The notes beneath the pieces were generated by a model, which made no database searches, was not told where the DNA came from, and saw only the letters and a list, made by a program, of their open reading frames with translations. A DNA stretch of 64,000 nucleotides from a virus: IMG/VR virus record IMGVR_UViG_3300017731_002846, positions 41,905-105,904 of that record; one strand, written 5' to 3'. Position numbers and translations under genes: made by a program. Position 1 is the stretch's first letter. Every line of letters begins with the position of its first letter. This document shows positions 1 to 6,412 of the stretch, piece by piece.

Positions 1-360
1 ATTCTCAATCATCATATATTTAGGCTTGAGGGACTCATAGATTTCCATAGCATAAACAATAAGTTTATTTCTGATGTCATCTGATGACCTCTGTGCATTT
101 GCTATGCTCATGCCTTGACAAGGGGGAGTGGCAATAATTAAATCTATTGGCCCGGCTTCTTCGCATGCTTGAATAATCGATGCCCTAGTCGATGCCTTGC
201 ATATATCCCCGCAAATAACATGAGAAGTATCAGGGTATAATTCTTTATAAAAATCAACACGATCTTGTAGTAGTTCATTCGCAACCACTACATTAAATCC
301 GTGCTCTTTTAAATAGAACTCACCGAAACCTACATTAGCAAATAAAGATAAAACTTTCAT
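1..360 (-). CDS. DNA (cytosine-5) methyltransferase, N-terminal part (runs off left edge)
   Basis: The first 120 residues of a C5 cytosine methyltransferase, which transfers a methyl group from SAM to cytosine in DNA. SAM-binding motif I (LSLFANVGFG) is at residues 4-13, ANEL follows at 27-30, the catalytic motif PPCQG with Cys81 is at 79-83, and the window ends just as motif VI (IEN) begins. The target-recognition domain is outside the window. It is the last gene of its strand here and starts directly behind a hairpin that also holds its own promoter. A phage copy would protect phage DNA from host restriction or mark host DNA; no cognate endonuclease is visible. Confidence 0.9.
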   Translation of the reverse strand, partial: MKVLSLFANVGFGEFYLKEHGFNVVVANELLQDRVDFYKELYPDTSHVICGDICKASTRASIIQACEEAGPIDLIIATPPCQGMSIANAQRSSDDIRNKLIVYAMEIYESLKPKYMMIEN

Positions 361-372
361 ATAAATAAAAAA

Positions 373-403
373 AAGAGGATCAGCCATTATAGCTGATCCT
401 CTT
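373..403 (-). terminator. Rho-independent terminator with a promoter inside it
   Basis: A perfect 12-bp inverted repeat (373-384 with 392-403) with a 7-base loop. Read on the minus strand it is followed by a run of eight T. It would end transcripts of the two upstream membrane-protein genes. The loop is the -10 box of the methyltransferase promoter. Confidence 0.85.
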
Positions 404-414
404 AGAGAAGTCAA
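386..414 (-). promoter_or_regulatory. Sigma70-type promoter of the methyltransferase gene
   Basis: TTGACT (409-414) and TATAAT (386-391) with a 17-bp spacer. The predicted start near 379 leaves about 19 nt of T-rich leader before the ATG at 360. The -10 box forms the terminator loop and the spacer forms one stem arm. Confidence 0.75.
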
Positions 415-427
415 GAGTAAATATTAT

Positions 428-688
428 TTATTTACTCTTTGAGCATTGCCCTTCGGTGCAGCTAAGTTTGCTAACCAAGGCAACTACAAGGATTAAGGTC
501 ACAAAAGAAGTGAACCCAGCTCCAGCTCCCACGAAACCGCCAAGCAAAGCTTCGAGATTACCGATAACATTAACAGGAGCAGCAGCTCCGAATACAGCTT
601 GAACTACAATCAAGAGCCCAAGAACACTAAGAAGTGTTGCGGCAATTCCTTTTACCGCACATGTGATATTACTTAATACGTCTTTCAT
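428..688 (-). CDS. Small membrane protein with two predicted TM helices
   Basis: An 86-residue protein of unknown function. Two hydrophobic stretches (about residues 11-36 and 46-70) flank a Gly/Ala-rich turn, and the short C-terminal tail is Lys-rich with two cysteines. This is the size and topology of many phage holins, but nothing more specific is visible and similar small proteins occur in marine phages without known role. It sits between an outer-membrane-barrel-like gene and a strong terminator. The A-rich leader carries the element AACCCTAAAA, shared with the next gene upstream, and no Shine-Dalgarno sequence. Confidence 0.7.
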   Translation of the reverse strand: MKDVLSNITCAVKGIAATLLSVLGLLIVVQAVFGAAAPVNVIGNLEALLGGFVGAGAGFTSFVTLILVVALVSKLSCTEGQCSKSK

Positions 689-714
689 ATTTTTATTTTT
701 ATTTTAGGGTTAAA

Positions 715-1362
715 TTAGAATTGAAATGTAAGTGCGCCAGCAAATACAAACTCACGATCAATGTCGTCGGAATCAACCAGGTCGACACCTAAAGATGCGA
801 CAGCAGAACCAATCGAGCGAGATAGTTCAGCTCCTACAGAATAGTAGTCACGAGAATTAGACTCTGTCACTTCGGTATTACCAATGCTTGCATCAAGGCC
901 TAGATCAGCAATCTTTAAATCAATGTCGTGAGAGACCGAACCTTCAAATGTATAAAGCTCGTCATCAATATTGCGGAAAACAGCCAAAGATGGATCGAGC
1001 AAAGAATCAACAGAGATCTTTACTGCCACTTCAGACAAGGCAGATCCTGGAACATCTTCAAAGTGATTGAATCCTACATAGGTAGATAGGAGTCCATCGA
1101 GAACACTTGTTCCAAGTCCGGCAGCTAATCCATAACTGTCGACACCAGAATCAACCGATTGGTTGGTGCATGCATGAATCGATGCATCTAGACCTGCGAC
1201 TTGTGCCCCGACATCAATCGATGATTGAAAGGACTCAAGGGCTTTTTGCTCTCCACGATAGAAGAAGTCAGAGGCATACCCAACCTTTGCAGAATTGCCA
1301 AGAACGGCGACGTTAGTAAGAAGCCCGAGGGCTGTGAACAATGATACGATTTTAATTTTCAT
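715..1362 (-). CDS. Secreted, outer-membrane beta-barrel-like protein
   Basis: A 215-residue protein with an N-terminal signal-like segment (about 1-22), then KVGYASDFFYRGEQ, resembling the start of the TIGR02001/Gcw_chp family of predicted outer-membrane proteins. The body is full of alternating hydrophobic-polar strands (for example VYVGFNHFEDVP-like and ASLGVDLVDS), and it ends in LTFQF with a terminal Phe, the classic barrel-assembly signal. The assignment rests on this pattern, not on catalytic residues. A phage-encoded outer-membrane protein could change host permeability or receptors. The leader shares AACCCTAAAA with the neighbouring small membrane-protein gene, so the pair is probably co-regulated. 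Confidence 0.75.
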   Translation of the reverse strand: MKIKIVSLFTALGLLTNVAVLGNSAKVGYASDFFYRGEQKALESFQSSIDVGAQVAGLDASIHACTNQSVDSGVDSYGLAAGLGTSVLDGLLSTYVGFNHFEDVPGSALSEVAVKISVDSLLDPSLAVFRNIDDELYTFEGSVSHDIDLKIADLGLDASIGNTEVTESNSRDYYSVGAELSRSIGSAVASLGVDLVDSDDIDREFVFAGALTFQF

Positions 1363-1379
1363 ATATTTTAGGGTTAAAT

Positions 1380-1970
1380 TTATTTTATTCTAACTTCTTT
1401 CCAAGCGATTAGTTTGCCTTTTACAAGATCCCTAATATGCCTTTGCTTTTTATTAAGCTGGCTATTACCACTTTTAATTTCGATGAATGTGATTTCATCA
1501 TCTCCGAATGATATATAATCAATCGGCTTGCCAAGGAATGTACAGTTTTCGGGGTCAAAATCAAATTGATCTAGGAATGGAGCCAGCGTTTCAGCTATGT
1601 GGCCTAATCGAACTTCACTGCTTTTCTTTTGAGAAGTAACTTTGCGGCGAGCCTCAGTTTCTTCTGACAGTTGTTTCTCTAGATCAGAAAATTCTTGTAA
1701 AAGTTTTTGTTCTTTTAATTGTATTTCAAGCTTGCGTTCTTTGATTGACTCCTGTTCTTTATCGAAACTAGATTGTAAATTTTGTATAGTTTGATTAAGT
1801 TGAGATTCGCGCTCTTGAAATTCAGAATGATTTTGGGTTAATTGATTCTTTAAAAATTCGTTTTCTCGATTTAAAGATTCAGCATTAAATTGTTTTTGTT
1901 TTAAATAATATATTTTATAACTTGTAAATATTATACAACCTACGAGGAAGATTTCTATAAAAAAATTCAA
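1380..1970 (-). CDS. Membrane-anchored coiled-coil endonuclease related to Holliday-junction resolvases
   Basis: A 196-residue protein with three parts: an N-terminal TM helix (about 5-22), a long Gln/Glu/Lys-rich coiled coil (25-115), and a C-terminal nuclease-like domain. The last domain matches the PF10107 pattern: LAPFLDQFDFDPENCTFLG, then PIDYISF, ITFIEIKSG and RHIRDLVKGKLIAWKEVRI. The IDY...EIK residues fit a PD-(D/E)XK active site. The start is a TTG four bases from the previous stop, chosen because it keeps the TM helix. Being tethered to membrane is odd for a DNA enzyme, though this family often has that architecture. Confidence 0.75.
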   Translation of the reverse strand: MNFFIEIFLVGCIIFTSYKIYYLKQKQFNAESLNRENEFLKNQLTQNHSEFQERESQLNQTIQNLQSSFDKEQESIKERKLEIQLKEQKLLQEFSDLEKQLSEETEARRKVTSQKKSSEVRLGHIAETLAPFLDQFDFDPENCTFLGKPIDYISFGDDEITFIEIKSGNSQLNKKQRHIRDLVKGKLIAWKEVRIK

Positions 1971-1973
1971 AAC

Positions 1974-2219
1974 TCACTTTTTAGCCAAAGAAATAATTCT
2001 GTCATGCCTAAATGATCTAACAGATTTTCTGGCAAAACAATAAGCCCTAAAGCCTGCATTGTCTCTTTGTTCTCCCTTATTACCGAAGGATTTGTATAAA
2101 TTAATATCACCTATTAAATAAGTTTTAATTTTATCATTATGGTTTCTGTATACTACATAGTATTTGTCACCAATAAGACTGCTTTTAATTTTTTTTAATT
2201 TATTAAGAAATGTTCTCAT
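1974..2219 (-). CDS. Small basic protein with a WYL-like C-terminus
   Basis: An 81-residue basic protein. The middle (YYVVYRNHNDKIKTYLI) and the end (GFRAYCFARKSVRSFRHDRI) resemble the last strands of WYL domains, where R-x-F-R-x-D-R-I is the hallmark. WYL domains sense nucleic acid or ligands in many regulators. Here only a minimal part is present, without a helix-turn-helix, so the role is unknown. Its ATG overlaps the upstream stop (TAATG), so it is translationally coupled. Confidence 0.6.
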   Translation of the reverse strand: MRTFLNKLKKIKSSLIGDKYYVVYRNHNDKIKTYLIGDINLYKSFGNKGEQRDNAGFRAYCFARKSVRSFRHDRIISLAKK

Positions 2220-2419
2220 TATTTTAATTTAATATTGTTGTTTTCACAAAAAGATACCGCATAACCAGTTTTAAAAGAGAACTTATCAATAAAAATACAA
2301 GCTCCAATGATTAACGTTGACCTGAGGATATCTAAATTAGACTCATAGAATAATAAAAAAAATATTATTATGTATGGGCAAAATTTATTTAAGGAGTAAT
2401 TCACTATTATATTATTCAT
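2219..2419 (-). CDS. Small membrane protein, unknown function
   Basis: 66 residues with one or two hydrophobic helices (about 14-27 and 33-46) and a polar, Asn/Lys-rich C-terminus. I do not recognise the family. It overlaps both neighbours by TAATG and sits directly after dUTPase, so it is part of the same polycistronic message from 3059 leftward. Confidence 0.55.
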   Translation of the reverse strand: MNNIIVNYSLNKFCPYIIIFFLLFYESNLDILRSTLIIGACIFIDKFSFKTGYAVSFCENNNIKLK

Positions 2420-2847
2420 TATCTTCCTGAACTACCAAAGCCACCTTGGCCACGAGTGCTAAAACTTAATACATCAGTTTCGATTAATTGAACCGCCGGC
2501 ATGCGGATGAAGACAATTTGACCAACCCTGTCCCCTATTTTATAACAAGTATTGCTCTCGTCTAAAGAAAAACGTAACTTAAGTTCTCCCCTATAACCGC
2601 AATCTATAACACCAACAGAGTTTCTTAAGAAGTGTTTTGTTCCACTAATACTAGAGCGTGGAAAAATAAATCCGGCATATCCTTTGGGTATTTCCAATGA
2701 AATACCTGTGCAGATTTCCACGAACACACCAGCAGACCCAGAAGGGTGAGTAACCGCAGTTGCATATAAGTCAAAGCCAGCGTCCTTAGGGTTGGCTTGA
2801 GTAGGAACCTTAGCCGCAGGGTTTAATCTTTGAAATTTTACTTTCAT
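2419..2847 (-). CDS. dut: dUTP diphosphatase (dUTPase)
   Basis: 142 residues, the normal length of a trimeric dUTPase, which hydrolyses dUTP to dUMP and pyrophosphate. All five family motifs are present: DAGFDLYA, PRSSIS, GVIDCGYRGEL, GDRVGQIVF and the P-loop-like tail RGQGGFGSSGR. It keeps uracil out of phage DNA and provides dUMP for thymidylate. It lies in a TAATG-coupled run of genes driven from the promoter at 3069-3097. Together with the RNR genes near 55-61 kb it forms the phage's deoxynucleotide supply. Confidence 0.97.
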   Translation of the reverse strand: MKVKFQRLNPAAKVPTQANPKDAGFDLYATAVTHPSGSAGVFVEICTGISLEIPKGYAGFIFPRSSISGTKHFLRNSVGVIDCGYRGELKLRFSLDESNTCYKIGDRVGQIVFIRMPAVQLIETDVLSFSTRGQGGFGSSGR

Positions 2848-3059
2848 TAATAAACTTTATGTGGGGAGTTGGTCTGGATTATTGCGACTTTATTAAGAGT
2901 GGTCTTGTCCCACCTCTTTAACATGTCGCAAAGCCTCAAAGCACGGCTTTCTGCCTCTGATTTAACACGATAATTAGTGTCTTCAATTCTGCGACCATCT
3001 CTGGTTACAACATAAAAGCTATCACTATCTTTTGATACATTTCTTCGGATTAATTTCAT
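2847..3059 (-). CDS. Small protein of unknown function, first gene of the dut operon
   Basis: 70 residues, basic, with a compact alternating pattern (FYVVTRDGRRI) and no TM segment. No family recognised. It is the first gene behind a strong promoter whose predicted start point is about 3 nt before its ATG, so its mRNA is nearly leaderless. The ATG has no Shine-Dalgarno sequence, and the stop overlaps the dut start. Confidence 0.6.
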   Translation of the reverse strand: MKLIRRNVSKDSDSFYVVTRDGRRIEDTNYRVKSEAESRALRLCDMLKRWDKTTLNKVAIIQTNSPHKVY

Positions 3060-3068
3060 ATGGAGAAC

Positions 3069-3097
3069 AGTTTACCAGAAAAACTAAGAACTGTCAA
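3069..3097 (-). promoter_or_regulatory. Sigma70-type extended -10 promoter for the dut operon
   Basis: TTGACA (3092-3097), 17-bp spacer, TAAACT (3069-3074) preceded by TGG. Predicted start is about 3062, with the ATG at 3059. The 90-bp divergent region to 3149 also holds the less clear promoter of the plus-strand operon. Confidence 0.8.
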
Positions 3098-3149
3098 GTT
3101 TTTAAAAAAAAAAATTCGATTTATAGGATAAATACTGTAATATAAAAAT

Positions 3150-3956
3150 ATGACAAAGAGAAAAATTCTTATTATGGGCTTACCAGGATCAGGCAAAACT
3201 ACTTTAGCTGAAATCTTAGTAAGAAAATTAAATGCCGCATGGTTTAATGCAGATGCAGTAAGACAAGAGATCCACAAGGACTTAGGTTTCACTGCAGAAG
3301 ACAGGCTCGAGCATTCAACTCGCATGGGCAAACTATGTGATTGGGCAAAACTCGGGGGGTCTTATGTAATCGCAGACTTTGTATGCCCAACTAAAGAAGC
3401 AAGGGAAGCTTTTAATCCTGACTTCGTCATCTGGGTAGATAGAATTCAAGAAGGTAGATATGCAGATACAAACAAAATGTTTGAAAAACCAGAAAATGCT
3501 GACGTTATATTAAAAGAAGGAACTCCTGACGAATGGGCAGAGCAAGCACTCGAAGGTTTATATAAAACAGAAGCATGGGACGATCAAGCCCCAACCGCAT
3601 TACTCATAGGCCGGTATCAACCTTTTCATATCGGACACAAAACATTAGTAGCAGAGTCTGTTAAAAGAACAGGTCAATGCTGTATAGCTCTAAGAAACGT
3701 GGCAGGTATAGATGAGAAAAATCCATACAATTTCGAGCAAGTTAAAAAAGAAATCGAAGCCGCTTGTGTTGAGTTTGGAGATAAAATAAAAATCGTTGAA
3801 CTGCCAAACATTACAGATATATTTTATGGACGCGGAGTTGGTTACAATATCGAGCAACTTGAATTAAGCAAAGAACTGCAAGCAGTTTCGGCAACTAAAA
3901 TCCGTGCAGGAGAAATCGGACAAGATGGTAAACCATTAGGCAAGAGGCCCGAATAA
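3150..3956 (+). CDS. APS-kinase-like / nucleotidyltransferase fusion protein
   Basis: 268 residues in two domains. Residues 5-135 look like adenylylsulfate kinase: Walker A GLPGSGKT at 10-17, then DAVRQEIHKDLGFTAEDR and a sulfonucleotide-kinase-like IADFVCPTKEAREAF. Residues 148-258 are a HIGH-superfamily nucleotidyltransferase: GRYQPFHIGH at 154-163 and SATKIR at 247-252, closest in pattern to archaeal-type NMN adenylyltransferase. APS kinase makes PAPS, the sulfate donor used by sulfotransferases such as those at 35-52 kb. The adenylyltransferase half could act on NMN or another phosphate ester. The substrate of neither half can be fixed from sequence. It is the first gene of the only plus-strand operon and overlaps the ferredoxin start. 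Confidence 0.85.
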   Translation: MTKRKILIMGLPGSGKTTLAEILVRKLNAAWFNADAVRQEIHKDLGFTAEDRLEHSTRMGKLCDWAKLGGSYVIADFVCPTKEAREAFNPDFVIWVDRIQEGRYADTNKMFEKPENADVILKEGTPDEWAEQALEGLYKTEAWDDQAPTALLIGRYQPFHIGHKTLVAESVKRTGQCCIALRNVAGIDEKNPYNFEQVKKEIEAACVEFGDKIKIVELPNITDIFYGRGVGYNIEQLELSKELQAVSATKIRAGEIGQDGKPLGKRPE

Positions 3957-4258
3957 TGGCATACGTAGTAACTGAAAAATGCGTGGACTGTAAGTTTACT
4001 AGCTGCGTTTCGGTATGCCCTGTAGATGCTTTTCACGAAACCCCAGATCGTTTATACATCAATCCAGAGTCCTGCATTGACTGCAATGCCTGTATGGATG
4101 AATGCCCTGTCGAAGCCATATACCCAGACATGGATGTGCCTGAGGAATTACAAGATTGGATCGAGCTAAACGAGCAAGCAGAGGAATACCCTCAATTGTT
4201 TGGGGAGAAAGAGCCTCTCAAGGGCCCTAAATGCGTTGACCCACAAGCGGACGAATAA
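3956..4258 (+). CDS. fdxA: 7Fe (3Fe-4S/4Fe-4S) ferredoxin, FdxA-like
   Basis: 100 residues that follow the Azotobacter ferredoxin I plan: MAYVVTEKCVDCKFTSC at the start, cysteines at 9, 12, 17 and 21, and a second set at 40, 43, 46 and 50 (CIDCNACMDECP). The acidic C-terminal helix contains VPEELQDWIELN, typical of the family. It is a small soluble electron carrier. Phage ferredoxins of the plant 2Fe-2S type are known in cyanophages; a bacterial 7Fe type is unusual. It is coupled (TAATG) to the kinase/adenylyltransferase gene and ends before a strong terminator. The redox partner is not identifiable here. Confidence 0.93.
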   Translation: MAYVVTEKCVDCKFTSCVSVCPVDAFHETPDRLYINPESCIDCNACMDECPVEAIYPDMDVPEELQDWIELNEQAEEYPQLFGEKEPLKGPKCVDPQADE

Positions 4259-4297
4259 ATTATTACCCGTTAGCAAAAGCTAACTCTTCAAGAGAAA

Positions 4298-4321
4298 AAG
4301 CCCCCTAGCAATAGGGGGCTT
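4298..4321. terminator. Bidirectional rho-independent terminator between convergent genes
   Basis: A 10-bp stem (4298-4307 with 4312-4321, core CCCCCT/AGGGGG) with a GCAA tetraloop. A-rich flank on the left gives a T-tract for minus-strand transcripts; on the right the plus strand has a looser T-rich tail. It separates the ferredoxin operon from the small gene downstream of tmRNA. A second small hairpin (GTTAGC-AAAA-GCTAAC) lies at 4269-4284. Confidence 0.85.
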
Positions 4322-4323
4322 TA

Positions 4324-4476
4324 TTATTTAGATTTTTTCTTAGTCTTTTTAGACTGCATACAGACAGCGATCCTCTGCTTTACATCAGGATACTCTTTTC
4401 GCATGACCTTGTCAGCAATACATCTTGACATAAATCCAGAATCTGTTTCTGTTTTTGTTTTCTTTGGGATAGGCAT
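4324..4476 (-). CDS. Small conserved phage protein (50 aa)
   Basis: Starts MPIPKKTKTETDSGFMSRCI, continues with KEYPDVKQRIAVCM and ends in a Lys-rich tail. This is the pattern of a widespread short phage protein family (MPxPK...FxxRC...KEYPDxxQRxAVC), also found joined to prohead proteases or tail proteins. Two cysteines are spaced as in the family. The function is unproven. It lies 13 bp downstream of the 3' end of tmRNA and ends at the bidirectional terminator, so it may be expressed by read-through from tmRNA. Confidence 0.8.
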   Translation of the reverse strand: MPIPKKTKTETDSGFMSRCIADKVMRKEYPDVKQRIAVCMQSKKTKKKSK

Positions 4477-4488
4477 AATAAATTAAAA

Positions 4489-4852
4489 TGGTGGACGTGG
4501 CGGTAGTCGAAACCGCGTCTTTAAATCTTCAAGAAATATACATCTACAAGTTTAGTTTATTTTTTTTATAGTTATGATATAAACATCTAACTACTCGTTT
4601 CAGTTATTTACAGTTTGTGGAACAAGTAAACTTTTTCTGTTTTGCAGATACATAACCCCGCAATCTCAATATCTGCGTCAAGAGTTACGAGGTAGCGGAT
4701 ACTAGGCCGCTAAAGCAAGCTCTTCGCTTTTAGGCGAGTAAGCTTTGATACGTGACTTATTGCCATGTAAACTTTTGTGCCTTTTTAAGGAGCCAGACAC
4801 ACTCCTACTTGCAGTATACCAATTCAATTTAAATCAAATCCAGTACACGCCC
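4489..4852 (-). ncRNA. ssrA: tmRNA (transfer-messenger RNA)
   Basis: A 364-nt one-piece tmRNA. The 3' end reads GCGGTTTCGACTACCGC (T-arm), then CACGTCC and ACCA; the 5' end GGGCGTG pairs with CACGTCC (one G-U) to close the acceptor stem, followed by GGATTTGA as in the usual 5' region. The tag reading frame is 4702-4764: a 20-residue peptide starting at about GGC and ending in EELALAA before TAG, the normal protease degron. tmRNA rescues stalled ribosomes and tags the stalled product. The encoded CCA is present. A GTGTA motif lies 33 bp upstream of the 5' end. Confidence 0.93.
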
Positions 4853-4874
4853 ATAAAATATTAAAGAACTAAAT

Positions 4875-4885
4875 AATAATTACAC
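4875..4885 (-). promoter_or_regulatory. GTGTA-type candidate promoter upstream of tmRNA
   Basis: GTGTAATTATT on the minus strand, 33 bp before the tmRNA 5' end. The spacing is longer than at protein genes, so a closer AT-rich box (TAATAT, about 5 bp from the 5' end) may serve instead. Confidence 0.4.
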
Positions 4886-4888
4886 TAG

Positions 4889-6013
4889 CTATTGCCCCTT
4901 AGTAATTTCTTGTTCGCCATCTTGGCTCACAATACTTGTTTGAGATCTAGCGGCTTCATATAATGCATTATAGTTTTTTGTAACCTTCTTGTATCTCCCG
5001 CGAGTGATTTCACGAAGAGATTCTTCAGTGATCCTACTAGGGCCTTCATCCTCAAACAACTTAAGTATTGCAAGATCTTTAAGAGTTACATCAACTTCCC
5101 ATTTAATTTGATACCCAAAATCAGGAATAGCCTGAGAGAGTTCGGGGGCAAATGCCCTTGGCTGATCTGCACTTTTAGACTCTGTCCAAGTAAATACAGG
5201 TACAACCCCATGCCAAGTTTCATGAAAAGCTCCAATATTAATTTTTTGCTCGACTATAGAGCCGTCAATCTTAGATGGATTGAGAGCATCAAATAAATTA
5301 TTATAAGCCAATGGAAAACCAAAGTCATGTTCTTCGTAACAATAAATATGCAAGTATTTAAACAAATTAAATGCTGACCAAGAACCATGATCTGCATTTT
5401 TTAATACAAGCCTCCTTTGAGCCGAAGGGTCAAGCTCTTTAAAGTTACCATAAAAACGATCAGTAAAATCGCAATAAGCATCGTGATCCTCTTTGCTAGG
5501 TTGGGAATTTAAATGCAAAGATATTGGCGCGGAAATATTTTCTTGAGCGCCTATTTCATCAAGGAACCAGGAATAAAAATTAATCTCTTTGATCGATTTT
5601 TCAACCACCGAGTCGTCGTCGTCAATTAATTTACAGAATTTATCAGGCTGAATAGACAAAGAAACCCCTTTGGTTACAGCCGTCCTGCCGATCTCTTTAA
5701 TTGCATTTAAAAGTTCACCATGTTCTGGCAAATCTGTGATAGATAAATCAGATGAAGGATCAGAAAGAATACCAAATACGGATGTATTTAATCGATAATG
5801 ATCGATTCCACTATCTCGGCAGAAATCAATAATCTTAACAGTAAGATTTAAATTACTTAAAATCTCGTCTTTTAATTTCTTGAGGGCAGCTTGATCACCC
5901 TGCTGCGAAGACAGCTCGGTGTAAGCTTTGCGGGTCATGCCCACAAAAGTGTTTGCCGGATCCTCTTGCTCGAGGATTTTTGAAGTGCAGACTAGTCCGT
6001 ATTTGGTATTCAT
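4889..6013 (-). CDS. uvsE: UV damage endonuclease (UvdE/UvsE family)
   Basis: 374 residues with the UVDE TIM-barrel layout: GLVCTSKILEQEDP at the start, HYRLNTSVFG, then VSLSIQPDKF, ISLHLNS, LVLKNADHGSW and the metal-site region GAFHETWHG near the end of the barrel. UVDE nicks DNA 5' to UV photoproducts and other lesions and starts nucleotide-excision-independent repair. A phage in sunlit water would profit from its own copy. AAGGA five bases before the ATG is one of the few clear ribosome sites here. The C-terminal 60 residues are polar and not part of the core. The family is clear; the exact metal ligands were not aligned one by one. Confidence 0.85.
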   Translation of the reverse strand: MNTKYGLVCTSKILEQEDPANTFVGMTRKAYTELSSQQGDQAALKKLKDEILSNLNLTVKIIDFCRDSGIDHYRLNTSVFGILSDPSSDLSITDLPEHGELLNAIKEIGRTAVTKGVSLSIQPDKFCKLIDDDDSVVEKSIKEINFYSWFLDEIGAQENISAPISLHLNSQPSKEDHDAYCDFTDRFYGNFKELDPSAQRRLVLKNADHGSWSAFNLFKYLHIYCYEEHDFGFPLAYNNLFDALNPSKIDGSIVEQKINIGAFHETWHGVVPVFTWTESKSADQPRAFAPELSQAIPDFGYQIKWEVDVTLKDLAILKLFEDEGPSRITEESLREITRGRYKKVTKNYNALYEAARSQTSIVSQDGEQEITKGQ

Positions 6014-6027
6014 TAAATCCTTATATA

Positions 6028-6297
6028 TTAGATAAGATCAACTTCTTCGACTTCTTCAACTTCTTCAGCAACCTTGCCAGAAGACTTAGATCCACCTTGA
6101 TCCTGATCTTTTTGCTTATAGATCCGAAAGTCAGGAGCCTTAGGATTATCATCCTTAAACTTATTCTTAAAAAGAATAACTTTCTCTCCATTAACTTGAC
6201 CGGTCAGGTACTTCTCATTGGAACCCTGCTTGACGTTTACCCAAAGTGCACCCATTTCTCGGTTGCTCCACTCTTTATTTTCAGTATTTTCACTCAT
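6028..6297 (-). CDS. DUF736-like / SSB-like small phage protein
   Basis: 89 residues. The N-terminal half (REMGALWVNVKQG, YLTGQVNGEKVILFKNKF, APDFRIYK) has the beta-strand pattern of DUF736-like proteins common in marine phages. A Lys/Gln/Ser linker is followed by an acidic tail (EEVEEVEEVDLI). An acidic tail ending in hydrophobic residues resembles the protein-docking tail of single-stranded-DNA-binding proteins. A DNA-binding role is inference. It lies just upstream of uvsE on the same strand. Confidence 0.6.
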   Translation of the reverse strand: MSENTENKEWSNREMGALWVNVKQGSNEKYLTGQVNGEKVILFKNKFKDDNPKAPDFRIYKQKDQDQGGSKSSGKVAEEVEEVEEVDLI

Positions 6298-6327
6298 AAT
6301 TTATTATATAGTATATTAATATTTAAT

Positions 6328-6408
6328 TTAAAATTTTCTAAGTTCACCAGTATTTTTACAAAGTATATATGCCGCAAATAGCATAATTATTATTTTGATT
6401 ATTATCAT
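6328..6408 (-). CDS. Possible 26-residue membrane peptide
   Basis: An ATG four bases after the stop of the upstream gene opens MIIIKIIIMLFAAYILCKN, a single hydrophobic helix with a short polar tail, closed by TAA. It fills most of the 115-bp gap. Size and composition fit a tiny phage membrane peptide, but an AT-rich gap can produce such a frame by chance. Confidence 0.3.
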   Translation of the reverse strand: MIIIKIIIMLFAAYILCKNTGELRKF

Positions 6409-6412
6409 GTCT

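Noticed and set aside
3056-3331. Minus-strand frame over the divergent promoter region
   Set aside because: It runs through the strong promoter at 3069-3097 and antisense to the kinase domain at 3150.
5953-6381. Plus-strand open frame
   Set aside because: Antisense to the UvdE start and the DUF736-like gene; composition and lack of ribosome site show it is a shadow.
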